From: Ceratothoa steindachneri
Taxonomy: Eukaryota > Arthropoda > Malacostraca > Isopoda > Cymothoidae
Reading direction: 5' to 3'
Length of the DNA: 64,000 nt
Assembly: GCA_963969495.1 (NCBI GenBank)
Contig: OZ018326.1
Location: 154,628,306-154,692,305 of the forward strand
Part shown: piece by piece, positions 11,606-22,290 of the stretch
Layout: every line of letters starts with the position of its first letter
Position numbering within the stretch: position 1 is the stretch's first letter
The notes under the pieces: model-generated
Told to the model about the DNA's origin: nothing
What the model saw: the letters and a program-made list of their open reading frames with translations, nothing else
The model's database searches: none
Made by a program: the position numbers and the translations under genes

Positions 11606-12150
11606 ATATCAAAGTGTTTTCTCAGATTGTTTGGGAAGTATATCTCCTTATCCTCTTCAAACTTTATTAAGGATACTCTTCTTTTAGTGTTTAGTTTCTT
11701 ACTATAATTGTGTTTTTGCCGCTGCATTTTATATATCTTGAATTTTATTCTCATTTTTGTGATATATTGAAATCCAGTATTTACTGACTTCAGTTGGGAT
11801 CTTCTCCTGTTCTAGTTGGTTCTTTCTGGGCTGTAAATGGCTATGTTTTGTATCATTCTGCCTTTGCATTTACCACTTATCTTCTTTATTTGTTCTCATA
11901 GTTTTTTGTTGTCTTTCTCCAATTTGATTACCAAAGTTATTTTCCTCTCATATTCTTCTTTAGCTATCTTTACTGCCTTTTTTTGTTTCCTGTTTGTATA
12001 TGTCATATAATTGATGATGATGTTGAGTTTAGGGAGTTCGAGGCGAGCATCTTATTCACCTTGACATGGACCGTTGTCTTTAGGTTTCATTTGCCTAGAG
12101 GCGGTGGAGTTGTCCTGACTGCCTTAAGAATTCAAGGGTATGTTAGAGGA
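11606..12150. other. Pyrimidine-rich stretch, no gene recognised
   Basis: TTCTT-rich low-complexity sequence. Read on the minus strand, the part above 12150 may be the decayed end of the neighbouring LINE. Confidence 0.35.
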
Positions 12151-12420
12151 CTTTCTTTCGGATAGCATCAGGGAGTCCCATTCCACTCAGAACTTTGATA
12201 TTGAATAGCATTTTATCTTGAGAAAGGAAAGGCGGTTTCGTAAATTTGTTCTGAGTGAGTTGAAACGTGGGCACCATGATAAGAAATGCTCCACTGTGTC
12301 TTCAGTCGAGGGATACCACTTGCAATAGGATTCAGGGACTAGTCTCAATTTGTAGAGATGTTGATTAAGGCCAACATGCCCAATCCTGAGTGTGGCTAAG
12401 GCAATATCGAGATTAGAAAG
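12150..12420 (-). pseudogene. LINE ORF2 C-terminal fragment
   Basis: On the minus strand the frame reads LATLRIGHVGLNQHLYKL, then CKWYPSTEDTVEHFLSWC, a Cys/His cluster close to the C-terminus of ORF2 in many R1/jockey/I-type LINEs (pattern RIGH...H / C...ET..H....C). It ends shortly after. Upstream it breaks off at a GA-rich simple repeat (12405-12450). It is a different LINE family from the one at 12574-13505. Confidence 0.6.
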
Positions 12421-12452
12421 AGAGAGAGGCAGTATCGAGAGAGAGAGAGAGC
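12405..12452. repeat. GA-rich simple repeat
   Basis: Runs of AGAG and GAGAGAGAGAGAGAG interrupted by GCAGTATC. It marks the junction of two LINE fragments. Confidence 0.8.
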
Positions 12453-12573
12453 CACAAGAAGCTACAGGAAAGAAGAGTACCCTAGAAGACCTTACGGTCC
12501 ATACAAGGAGGGTACTTTTGGCGCAATCCTCGAAGGTGTCCGTTGGCAACCTCGAAGATCACTCGCGAAGATC

Positions 12574-13505
12574 TTAACGGTGATTTCGCAAGACTTTATC
12601 TAGTCTTGACTTGAACTGGTGAACAGATTCACTGTTGACAACTTCCGTCGGAAGTGCGTTCCAACTACCACAGATACTGTATGTGAAGAATTTCCCACAC
12701 AAATCACGGTTGTATCGCTTCAGTTCAAGTTTATAGCCATAATTTCTTGTTCTCCCCTAGCTGAACTGGAAAATATCCCCGGTAGTCCAGACTGTCGAAG
12801 CCTCGAAGTATTTTAAACACTTCGATAAGTTGACCACGTAGTTTCCGAGTCTCCAGCGAGAACATATCAAACTCCCTTAGTATATCATTATAACTCATAT
12901 GCTTGATAGAGGTAATCAGTTTGGTTGCCCTTGCTCGGACGCGTTCCAATCTCGCGATGTCCTTTCGAAACGAAGGACTCCAAAATTATACGGCATACTC
13001 TAGGTGCGGTCGGACGAGGAAGTTGTACAGACACAGTATTATCTCCTTGTTCCGATATTCAAACTGTCGCTTTATATACCATAACATCCTTTAGGCTTTC
13101 TTCTTCACCTCAATACACTGTTTCGAGAACTTGAGGTCACTCGTGATAGTTACACCCAAGTCCTTCTCAGTGTCGGTGGATTCAAGAGCAGTGCCCTTAA
13201 GGATATAGGGTGATTGAGGATTTCGGTGGCCGATATGCATCACTTTGCATTTTTTCACGTTGAAAGGCATTTGCCACGTATCCGACCACTCCCCAATCTT
13301 CCCAAGATCATCTTGCAGGCACGCAGTATTTCCATCCTTTGCAACGTTCATACCAAGCTTGGTATCGTCGGCAAATTTAGAAATCTTGGCAACCATGTCA
13401 CCGTCCATGTCGTTGACGTAGATGATGAATAATAATGGTCCCAGAACAGAACCTTGAGGCACCCCGCTAATAACGGGCACCCACTCAGAAGCCTGTCCAC
13501 TCAGA
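12574..13505 (-). pseudogene. CR1/L2-like LINE RT, 3' half
   Basis: The intact N-terminal frame (13091-13480) has SGVPQGSVLGPLLFIIYVND, FADDTKLG (catalytic FADD), WQMPFNVKKCKVMHIG and EKDLGVTI. A shifted frame continues with RPHLEYAV, LERVRARATKLI and, after more shifts, GSWNALPTEVVNSESVHQFK to a stop at 12574. The order equals the palm-thumb-C-terminus order of CR1/L2 RTs. It is cut off upstream at the GxPQG block. It is related to, but clearly distinct from, the two LINEs at 45.2 and 60.1 kb. Confidence 0.8.
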
Positions 13506-13789
13506 GAGAGAGTGTATGTGTGTTGTGTGCGAGCAGACGGCTGGAGCGAAATAATGGCCTTAAGTTCCGTCGCTCGTGAGTGCCACTCCTATTCAGATCA
13601 GAGTCGTTAGCCGACTTAGCGATGAGTTGAGTTTGTATGACTTGCCAACATCTGCTCACTTTGTGTGTTAAAAACTTTGCTGCTTTCGTGAGGAATCGTT
13701 TCGATTTTAATCTGAACGCATTTATCTTAGTTATGCCTACTTTTCCAGGGCATAAAACAAAGTTGAATCTCTATTATCAGCTCCTATAA

Positions 13790-14495
13790 AATTTTGAATG
13801 ATCCTATTAGTTCGTTACGCACTCTTCTAAACTATAAAGTTGGTAGTTGCAGCTCGTTCAATGATTCAGCACATTCCATATTTCAAAAATTCTGAATCGT
13901 CTTGGTTCCTCGGCGCTGCACCCTGTCGAGCACTTCAACACCTCTAGGCATGAATTCCGAAATCGCATGCTTTATTTTAATAGATGTCACACTATGGGCG
14001 TATAGAGTGCTGAAACGATGCATTTACTTTTGTAGTCATTATTCTGGTATTTCTGAAATTGGTTGGTGATAATTAACGTTATTACCTCACTGATAGCACC
14101 TTCCATCTACCTACATTAAACCTCTTTCACCATATCTTTCGCCACTCGTATATCTCTGTCACCTCTGCAGAGCTTAACACCTTACTTCATTATTCCCCCT
14201 CTTTCTAAGTTAATATAAAAACAACCCTTCAGGATCCTGTATTACTATTTATTTAATTACATTGATTATTTACGTGTAAACAGAGGTGCAAGAAATTAAC
14301 CCTGAGGTATTCCAATGGTATAATTAGCCAACTCTATAGTTTCCACATATCTAACAACAGGGTGCCAACGGTCTTTAAAGGCATGTAATAGAGACAAATC
14401 TCTTAAAGTGAATCGAGATTGGCTTAAATCTCTTAATCGCTTTTTTTTATGGAAAACTACACTAAATGCCTTCTTTAAATTCAAGTACATATATT
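13790..14495 (-). pseudogene. LINE RT fragments (third family)
   Basis: 14296-14490 reads YLNLKKAFSVVFHKK and ANYTIGIPQG followed by a stop and FLAPLF: RT blocks around the first catalytic Asp (here Asn in LNLKKAF) and GxPQG. At 13790-13990 the same strand gives VEVLDRVQRRGTKTI and LNELQLPTL, a thumb/C-terminal block. The FADD block between them was not found. Decayed and truncated. Confidence 0.6.
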
Positions 14496-14578
14496 TACCG
14501 CTCTTCTTTTCTCTAAATTTCCTCTCATTTCGCTTTGAAAGTGAAGTCAGTTCATTTGTGTGATCTTGGACTTCTCAA

Positions 14579-14742
14579 AGTATTTTCTACCCTAGTATAA
14601 CCTAACTGAGCTAAACCTAACCTAACTAAACATAACTAAACCTAACCTAACTAAATATACCCTAACCTAACCTAACTAAATATAGCCTAACCTAACCTAA
14701 TCTAGAATAGGCTAGGTTATGTTATATTAGGGTAGAAAAATC
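14579..14742. repeat. Fold-back repeat filled with CCTAA-like units
   Basis: ATTTTCTACCCTAGTATAAC at the left is mirrored by GTTATATTAGGGTAGAAAAAT at the right. The interior is about ten degenerate CTAACCTAA units, like arthropod telomere repeats but interrupted by CTAAATATA and CTAAACATA. It could be a short MITE. Confidence 0.6.
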
Positions 14743-15430
14743 CTTGGGCTGTCTCATTTTTACAAGATGACATAAGTGAAGAGCCATTTCGGCGAAAACC
14801 ATGGTATTTTCTTTTTATTAAATCTACTTTTTGAGGTGTTCCGCGAATTTGACCCGATTTAGTGATTCTAGGAAATGACATGAAGATTATAGGACTATAA
14901 ATTGATATTTTAATTTTGTCAGTTATCTTTAAAATGGAAGTAACATTTGCTATTTTAAAGACAGCAAGAGCTGCCAGGTGTGGCATGTGCGACCATGTTG
15001 CGCCTAAGACCCTCAGAACTATTTTCGGCTATCTAACTTCCTTACATTTTCACTTCCTCTTTATTAGTATAGTTACCGATCTCTCCTTACAATTTTAATT
15101 AGAAATGCCTTCGTTAGTTTTTGCTTATATTTTTTAATTATTTTAAAATGAAGAGGAACTCGAGTGATATTAATGGAGTTATCACCCACCAGCGGGGGCA
15201 TTAGATTGATCCCAAAGGCGGAATGACAACATGATATCCTTCAATCCGCCTTCTAAATTAAAGTACGATTGTCAAAAACTCCCAAATTTAATGACTTCTT
15301 TTGGTACACTTGAACATCCACTCCTTAGATTGCCCATTTAAACACCTCCCCACCCACCCCGAAATCTTGCTGAGTGTGTGAGTGTGGACACACACTCACA
15401 CACTCAGTAGGACAGGCCGCATATTGATGC
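14743..15430. other. Unrecognised stretch
   Basis: A minus-strand frame at 14717-14986 (89 residues) is open but unrecognised and overlaps the fold-back repeat. A CACTCACACACTCA microsatellite with an inverted partner lies at about 15370-15410. Confidence 0.35.
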
Positions 15431-15439
15431 AATGAGGCT

Positions 15440-15640
15440 GTCCGGGTAAACAGCTAGCTCCTACACTTTATCGCACACATGCACGCGCGCGTACACACAC
15501 AGCCAATAACAACACAACTCTCTCTTCTTTCCCACATTTCCACCAACTCTCCCTCGCCGGAACCTGCGGAAAGGGTATCTATATCCACACAACCCTTAAG
15601 TGGAACTGGTGCCCCTTCCCTCTCCCAGGGGGCATGAAGA
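15440..15640 (+). repeat. SINE body fragment
   Basis: It shares CACACA-AGCCAAT-ACAACAC, a CTCTC tract and GGGTATCTATATCCACA with the 3' body of the tRNA-derived SINE at 25580-25980. The tRNA-like head is missing here. Confidence 0.45.
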
Positions 15641-16031
15641 GTCCTTTGCTTGTTGGTTGAGTTCAAAACACTATTACCCCACCAGTCACCACCACCATAC
15701 ACACGAAGATAAGCAACTGCTCTCCTACTTGCCAATAGTTGCCATTCTAATCTTTATGCGAATTACACAATTCGTTGATGGATCTCGTACACGAATGTAA
15801 AATGGACGATCTCAAAATACCTAAATAAGTCTGTTATTATCCATTCTACTTAAATGTTTCCCCAACTCAGAGCATTTGCAGTCACAACGTAGTTCGAACC
15901 TTTAAGGCTCACCATAAATACCTTTTAACCATTCGTTCCCTGTTCTTTCTGTCTTTCTTACACCCGCCATCCTTCTTAAATTGTCCATTTGCATTACTCT
16001 CATTCTTGATCTTTCCTTCTCATTCCATATT
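15641..16031. other. No recognised feature
   Basis: AT-rich sequence between the SINE fragment and the MITE; nothing seen in six frames. Confidence 0.4.
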
Positions 16032-16539
16032 AGTCTCAATCTTAGTCAACGACCCCCAGCCTATGTTAGGGGTTATTATCTAGGATTGAGCTTTTGGGGA
16101 GAGTCTTTACTTAGGATTGAATTTTTAAATAAGTAATAATACTTGATAAAGATTAAGATAAAACATAAAGTAAAAATGCTAATTAGGATTCAATTTGGCT
16201 AAGATAATATGGTTAGGTTAGGTTCAAATATCCTAACCTAACCTAACCTATGTGGCAGGATCGATTTGGTTTGAGTGGATTTAAAAAATAATTGACATCA
16301 TATTTATCTCTTTTACCCCTTGGATTAATATTTTACTTTTTTGTTAGTTTAATTGTGTTTTTTTTTAATTTTATTCTTTTGTTCTTTAATGATATTTTAC
16401 CGATTATTTTTAAATATACCAATAATTTTCTTGGCGATCATCTATGATATTTTGAGGAGGTCATCTTCTAGGATTGAAATTTCTTGAGGGTCATTAATTA
16501 GGAATGGGGTTCTCGGAGGTCGTTGTCTATGATTGATCC
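16032..16539. mobile_element. MITE, copy 1
   Basis: It matches 23659-24225 over its length: CAACGACCCC near the left end, AGGATTGAGC, GTAATAATA, then GGTTAGGTTAGGTT / CCTAACCTAACCTAACC, and GTCGTTGTCTATGATTGATCC at the right. The outer 20-25 bases are inverted repeats. Flanks are too diverged for a clear TSD. Confidence 0.7.
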
Positions 16540-16964
16540 CACTCCCATACAGTAATGTTGATTCTTTGACCATTCATCTCCACGCTGAATGTGCAAAGAA
16601 TTTACATCTAACCTAACCCAACCAAGCGCGATAGTTTATGTTAAATCAGATTAGTTTTTTATCACAACAAACATGCTCAGATGGTACTAGCGATTTCATG
16701 TTCACTTCTACAAGATCACTTATTAGGAATAATTCTCACCTGTAAATAATTTCATCTAGTTAATTGATAAATAGACAACATAAAGGGCTAAATAGTGTAG
16801 ATAATTTATTTAGTCAGAGTTTTAATCGCTACCTTAGTATTGACGTCCAACGCCTCCTGCATTCAGCCACATACAATATTATCTAAAAAGGTCAGACCGC
16901 CTGTATTTCTATCAGATCTTCCATAACATTTGCCAGAGAAAATCCAAGGTTTCCAGGAAAAGGA
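16540..16964. other. No recognised feature
   Basis: AT-rich spacer between the MITE and the Penelope arm. Confidence 0.4.
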
Positions 16965-17084
16965 GAGCAAGTACTGAATATAACATATATTGCCCACGTT
17001 TCGGGCTCTGGACCCATCTTCTAGGCTAGAATATTAAAGATTTATATAAGAACAGTTGCTTAACAATTATGAGAACAATGATAA
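16965..17084 (+). mobile_element. Penelope-like element, left inverted arm, part 1
   Basis: Reads AAAGGAGAGCAAGTACTGAA, CGTTTCGGGCTCTGGACCCA, then TTATATAAGAACAGTTGC up to ATGATAA. It is the inverted copy of 21405-21540. The arm breaks at 17084 and continues at 20008. Confidence 0.75.
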
Positions 17085-17355
17085 CACTGGTCTGCGTCAA
17101 AAATGTACCTTAGGTTTTCTGTAGTTTCTTAATAAAATTGACCTCCTAAATCCGAATCTGGCATCCTCTTTTTCTCTATCAGGTCCAGTTTTGGCGATAC
17201 AGGGGGTGATAATTATTTTATAGTTTATACATGTCCAATATTGCATCAAAATTTCAATAGTTTTTGCACTACTGTATTCGCAGTAAATTTTATGTATATT
17301 TTAAGTAATTATGTTAATAAGTTTATATTTTTGCAGGTTAGAAATTGCTTAGCAT

Positions 17356-17393
<38 letters not shown>

Positions 17394-17715
17394 TAGTGGT
17401 TGAGTTAAAAATGAACAGAAAATGAAAAAAATAGCTCCGACAGATTTTGCAATGTTTGCGGCAAAGTGACTTTTTCTGAGCAGCAATGTATAATCTCTCC
17501 TGTAATTAAATCTTTGTATCGTGCATATTTTGGAGCAATGCTAGGAGATCAAGATGAAAGTTTTGCACCACATATCTGCTGCAAGGGATGCTACATAGGT
17601 TCAAGACACTGGAGTTAGGGCGAACAGAAGTCTCTCTCTTTTGGTGTTCCCATGGTGTGGAGAGAGGGCAAGGACCACACTATGGACTGCTATTTTTGCA
17701 TGACAAATCTTAAAG

Positions 17716-17921
17716 GTGAGCATTGTATCAACTATTTAAGTATTTAAGCTTTCTGTATTATACTGGCTCCTGAAAATGTCATTATTATGTATAGACCTAA
17801 AATAAAATTAAAAACTAACATAGTTCACTTCAGCATGAGCATATCTTTTACTAAACATTTATGTACTATCTGCAACTCCAAATCAATTCCTTTATGTAAT
17901 ATGCAATTATATTTTCCACAG
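17716..17921 (+). other. Intron 1 of the transposon gene
   Basis: Donor AAAG|GTGAGC, acceptor TTTTCCACAG|GTATAAAT. Removing it joins coding frames whose proteins read through in related sequences. Confidence 0.7.
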
Positions 17922-18549
17922 GTATAAATAAGAAGAATAAACATAGTGTGGTATATCCGGATGTTCCTTCTGCCATCAAACCCCTGCCCCATGGTCCAGG
18001 AATTCCTATACCTTCTCCCTCTGAACATATAGAGGTCCATGAAGAGATTAATATGGAAGTTGATCAAGATAATGACACATCTGAGTCTTATCATGTTTCT
18101 ACACATGATATGGTCGCAAGGCCATGCACGTTAAATGACCTGACCAGGGATCTGATGTTTTCAAAGGAGAATGCACAACTTCTTGGCTCTTGACTTCGTG
18201 AAAGTAATATTCTCGCTAAAGAAACAATATTTTTGAAGGGTACAGAAAAAGAGAACAAGAGTTTCAAAGCTAATTTTTACAGCATTCTTCCAGCTCTTCA
18301 GTGTACTGCGCCAATATTAAAGGACTTGTTGAGGCCCTTGGAACTCCCTACAAGCCATTAGAATGAAGACTTTTCATAGATTCTTCCAGTAGAAGTTTAA
18401 AAGCTGTGTTACTGAATATTGGTAACAAGATAGCTTCAGTTCCTATAGGCCATTCAATCCAACTTACTGAAAGTTATGAAAATATGAAAAAATTGCTGGA
18501 TGCAATAAATTACTTTACTCACAATTGGAGGATATGTGGTGACTTAAAG

Positions 18550-18964
18550 GTAAGATCATTTTACACTTGGCATTTTTAAGCTCTTTGATATTGACATTTC
18601 CATTTTTAATTGTTAATACTTGTATACACCTTTTGGTTAACTTACATTTTACAAGAATGTAATTCTGGAAATCATGGGTCATTTTTTAGTTATATTTTTT
18701 TGTTAAAGTGTGTCCCTATAGGTTAATGCATCCTTTTGGGTTAATGGGGAACATATCCTAATTAAGAAGGTATACAACATAACTCAATAAACTCAAAATA
18801 AGATGTACATATATCCAATTAGTTCCAATACAATGATTTAATACATCGACATACATGATTTTTCAGTACATATTCATATTCTTATTGTTTTAAGAAATAT
18901 TACTTTGAATTTGTTTTAAGAAATATTACTTTGAATTTACATACCCTGCTAAATTTCTTTTCAG
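18550..18964 (+). other. Intron 2 of the transposon gene
   Basis: Donor TTAAAG|GTAAGA, acceptor TTTCTTTTCAG|GTAGTC. The join falls right after GDLK. Confidence 0.7.
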
Positions 18965-20007
18965 GTAGTCTCTTTTATACTTGGGATTCAAACAGGCTAC
19001 ACGAAGCATCCTTTTTTCCTATGTTTATGGGACAGTTGTACAGATAGTATGCACTATGAGAAGAAGATTTAGCCTCCACGAGAAGCATTTAGAATTGGAT
19101 CAAACAATGTGATAGCTGAACCTTTAGTGCCTCCTCACAAAATACTGCTTCCTTCACTGCATATAAAGCTTGACATAGTGAAAAAATTATGTCAAAACCC
19201 TTAATAAAGAAGGCCAAGCTTTTAAATTTCTTCAAAAATTTCCTCAAATCAGTGACGCTAAGCTCCAGGCGGGAATTTTGGATGGACTTCAGATCAGGAA
19301 CTTGATGAGAGATCAGCAGTTTGAGGCATCAATGACGGACATAGAAGAAGATGCCTGGAAAGCTTTCAAAGCTCTAGTTAACAATTTTCTAGGCACTAAA
19401 AGAAGCCCAGAATATGTTGCCCTGGTCAATTAGCTCCAAACAAGTCTCAAACATTTGGGAGCTCGAATGTCTATAAAGATACACTTTTTACAGTCCCATC
19501 TGGATAATTTTCCTGACAGCTGCGGGGATTATAGTGAAGAACAGAGAGAAAGATTCCACCAGGACATAAAAAACAATGGAATCCAGGTACCAGAGTAAAT
19601 GGGACGTAAACATGCTTGCTGACTACTGTTGGTGTTTGAAGTGTGATGCACCAGTGAGAGGCACAACCGAAAGTCGTCAAGGCGTCTTTTCTTGAAAATA
19701 AGAATTATTTTCTTTATTATGTTGCATTCTTTAATTTTTCATTTTATTAAAAGGATTATACTTTACATACGTTTATTCATGTTTCTATGATATAACAATA
19801 ATAATGCATTATTAGATAGAGAAAGGTTTTTGAAAAAGTTTTTCAGGAAAAATTAGGTAATCTCAATAAAAATGTTGTATGCTGTATTGAGAAAATCTGA
19901 CCTAATTGAACAAAATACATTCATTTTTGAGCTCAGGAGGTTTGATTCATTAAGAAACCACAAAGAAATCCAGAGGAACATAATTTTTTTTTAAACGCAG
20001 GCCTGTG

Positions 20008-20195
20008 TAATTAATCGCTTTAGGCTAAAAATGTACTAGGATGTAAAAAATTTTAAAAAATCAAAATGCAATATAAAGGACAAAAATCTGTATATTAAGT
20101 TAAAAAAAATAAATTCAAACGAAATTTAAGTTTACAATTGGAAGAAAAAGAAAACCTCAATAAATACACTAAACTTTGTTACCTGATTGGAAGAA
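20008..20195 (+). mobile_element. Penelope-like element, left inverted arm, part 2
   Basis: TTAATCGCTTTAGGCTAAAA through AACCTCAATAAATACACTAAA to GTTACCTGA mirrors 21200-21395 on the other strand. It is the continuation of 16965-17084 once the CACTA-like element is removed. Confidence 0.75.
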
Positions 20196-20447
20196 AGCTG
20201 TGAGCTGAATGAATGAAATTTAAAAATTATACCTTAGGAAAGATGTGATTTAGTATTAGTTGATTCTCTGATCTATGTAGTTGATTGGTCGAAAAAAGTT
20301 AGCTAGTTGGTTGTTTGAGTGTTAATTAATTTATGGTAATGAGTTAAAAAAAATCAAACGAAATTAACCATGCAATATATAACAGTGTGGAAGTAGACTC
20401 CTTATTTAACTGAGGCTGATTGTATTTAATTAAAAGGGACTCAATTA
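20196..20447 (-). mobile_element. Penelope-like element, 3' untranslated part
   Basis: On the minus strand it follows the GIY-YIG stop and begins CTCTGATAATTGAGTCCC. It has no coding capacity and connects the coding region to the inverted arm. Confidence 0.45.
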
Positions 20448-20726
20448 TCAGAGGTCAGATTTAGATTTTGATGCAGATAATATTCTAAATTGATTATAAT
20501 CTATAGGTATTTTACATGAATAGGAATGAGATCGGACAACAGAGTTTTCTTCTACGGAGAGATCCATTCCTGTTCTGTAACTGACCCCACGGTGAGCATC
20601 AATGCGAATCTTGAGAAGATGTTCCGTACATCCAATGTACGTTCCCAAAGAACATTTAGGACAAGTATATTTATATACTATTTTGGAACGCAAAATGTCA
20701 GGAGTGGGGTCCTTTACAGTGAACAA
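20448..20726 (-). pseudogene. Penelope-like element: GIY-YIG endonuclease domain
   Basis: The 92-residue frame reads IVYKYTCPKCSLGTYIGCTE, with RIDAHRG and SYRTG after it. This is the GIY-YIG nuclease block of Penelope-like elements (family pattern VYKYTCP.C..GTYIG.T...L..RI..HRG.S.RTG). The Y-x-x-G motif residues are present. The domain is fused to the RT C-terminus in these elements and nicks the target. Its link to the RT part is broken by stops between 20727 and 20960. Confidence 0.8.
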
Positions 20727-20960
20727 AAACTAATTTTTAAGAGGTTAACAAAATTGGCGTTAAATTAAAATGCAGATAGAATTTCTTCAAAATATTCGAC
20801 AATTCCTTCTTAAAAGTATTAGTTTGGTATCCCATAAATGGAAAGGAAATGTATAATTTTTTGAGGCGAACATTATAATTATTTATAGGTTTATTAAATA
20901 TATTATTTAAAAAGTTCCTAATGCAATTTATAAAAATATGGGGTGGGTAGTTGTTTAATT

Positions 20961-21224
20961 TTAAAAAGTTTTAAGTTTGATCATTTCCAAATGTAATAGG
21001 GTCCAGTTAGAACAGATATTGAAAGCACGGCGAATTAAAGTTCTACAAGCATTAACTTTGAACTGATAGGTGCAGAAGCTGTAAAAGTTTAAACCAAGGT
21101 TACTAAACGTTGGCTTTCTGAAAACAGAAAATACAAAGCAACCCTGATTCTTTTCTATTTTTACATCCAAAAACGATAAACTGTTATCTGTTTCTGGTTC
21201 TATTGTAAATGAGTCAGGTAACAA
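20961..21224 (-). pseudogene. Penelope-like element: RT C-terminal part
   Basis: NSLSFLDVKIEKN, FRKPTFSNLGLNFYSF and RAFNICSNWTLLH match the thumb-linker part of Penelope RTs (pattern LPFLDV, YRKPTFSGL..NF.SF). The catalytic palm (YADD-type block) is missing, so the copy is 5'-truncated within RT. Confidence 0.75.
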
Positions 21225-21540
21225 ATTTTAGTGTATTTATTGAGGTTTTCCTTTTCTTCCAATTGTAACCTTATTAATTTCGGTTGAATTTATATATTTT
21301 TTAACTTAATATACAGATTTTTGTCCTTTATATTGCATTTTGAATTTGTTTTGTTTTTTATTTTACATCCTAATACATTTTTAGCCTAAAGCCATTAATT
21401 ATCATTGTTCTCATAATTGTTAAGCAATTGTTCTTATATAAATCTTTAATATTCTAGCCTGGAAGATGGGTCCAGAGCCCAAAACGTTGGCAATATATGA
21501 TATATTCAGTACTTGCTCTCCTCTTCCTGCTGAAGATCCG
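21200..21540 (-). mobile_element. Penelope-like element, right inverted arm
   Basis: The continuous version of the arm that is split at 16965-17084 / 20008-20195. It contains AGAGCCCAAAACGTTGG, a CTGGAAGATGGG stem region and a palindromic AATATATGATATATT. It preserves the empty insertion site of the CACTA-like element (ATGATAATTAATGG on the minus strand). Confidence 0.75.
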
Positions 21541-21565
21541 GCTTGCTAGAAGCAGAATCCTACAC

Positions 21566-21566
<1 letters not shown>

Positions 21567-21626
<60 letters not shown>
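21567..21626. repeat. (TA)n microsatellite
   Basis: About 60 bases of uninterrupted TA. Confidence 0.95.
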
Positions 21627-21627
<1 letters not shown>

Positions 21628-22290
21628 GTCCCGTCTCCAAGGGGCGTGACCTTTTTCACTTGACCTGGACGTGGGACGGAGCCAAAGATGTTCGTCGGCT
21701 CCTTCGTTGGGCGAAGTTACAAGTTATGTGCAACTATTGAACTTACATATTTTCCGCGTTTTGGGCCTATTCCGTACCAGAGAGATCGCTTGCTTTTTAC
21801 AGTCCTTTGGAAATTTTAACCGGTCAAAGCACACATTGCCCTGTATTTGTTCAGCTTGTCCCTGTTATCTATCATTGAGACCTTTTCATCTGACAGCTGT
21901 TTCCTAACGTGCGTATGTTAGTGTGTGTCTGCATGAGACTCTGGCGATCCGCTTGCTCTATATTTATTTCGTAATAAATATACACTTGCGATATATTATT
22001 TCTCTCTATTTTTCTTTGGACTATTACATGGCATATTACTTCATTAATTCATGCGATTACCCATTTTTAGGATTTCATAGATCCACCGAGCGCCCATTTG
22101 TAGGGGTTCCTCGCTGTGCCTACCTATCCTGCAGTTTGGGTGAAACAGACCTACTTTCCTTGCAATGCGAGCGCCACAAGCCTTTAACTCTCGACTCCTA
22201 TCAATGAGTGGTGTTTTTAATAGCCCTACATTCTTACTGCGTTTTCTCCGTTCTACTGACTCCATCATCCTTTTTCAATTACACTCATTT
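21627..22290 (+). repeat. Dispersed LTR-like repeat, diverged copy
   Basis: It shares GGGGCGTG, GACAGCTGTTTCCTAACGTG, TGCGTATG and GGATTTCATAG with 49976-50660, in the same order and spacing. No duplication found at the ends. Confidence 0.4.

Larger units (their letters stand above)
17430..19690 (+). pseudogene. Three-exon transposon gene, probable transposase, decayed
   Basis: Exon 1 (to 17715) encodes a cysteine-rich head: DRFCNVCGKVTF, PHICCKGCY and, after a frameshift, DCYFCMTN. Intron 1 is 17716-17921 (GTGAGC...CACAG), joining in the middle of a Gly codon. Exon 2 (17922-18549) has an acidic, Pro-rich stretch, then CTLNDLTRDLMFSKENAQLL and ends GDLK. Intron 2 is 18550-18964 (GTAAGA...TTCAG). 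Exon 3 has GYTKHPFFLCLWDS, ILLPSLHIKL, ARMSIKIHFLQSHLDNFP and ERFHQDIK. I know this arrangement (GDLKV ... LCLWDS ... HFL.SHLD.FP ... GERFHQD) from many unnamed arthropod and Hydra proteins. Asp in GDLK, Asp in LWDS and Glu in ERFHQD are candidate DDE residues; that is inference. In-frame stops (17618, 18191, several in exon 3) and frameshifts kill it. No start codon is clear. Confidence 0.7.
17085..20007 (+). mobile_element. CACTA-like (CMC-type) DNA transposon, 2,923 bp
   Basis: The left end CACTGGTCTGCGT and the right end ACGCAGGCCTGTG are inverted repeats (11 of 13 match). Similarity extends inward to GTTTCTTAATAAA / TTCATTAAGAAAC and the CCTCC beyond. A 3-bp TAA flanks both ends (17082-17084 and 20008-20010). 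The inverted Penelope arm near 21400 has the same flanks joined without the insert, so both ends are exact. CACT ends with a 3-bp duplication fit the CMC/CACTA superfamily; that placement is inference. It contains a (TAA)n run at about 17357-17390 and one three-exon gene. Confidence 0.8.

Noticed and set aside
14600..14710. An interstitial telomere from a chromosome fusion
   Set aside because: Units are degenerate and enclosed in a short inverted repeat, so a MITE-like origin is more likely.
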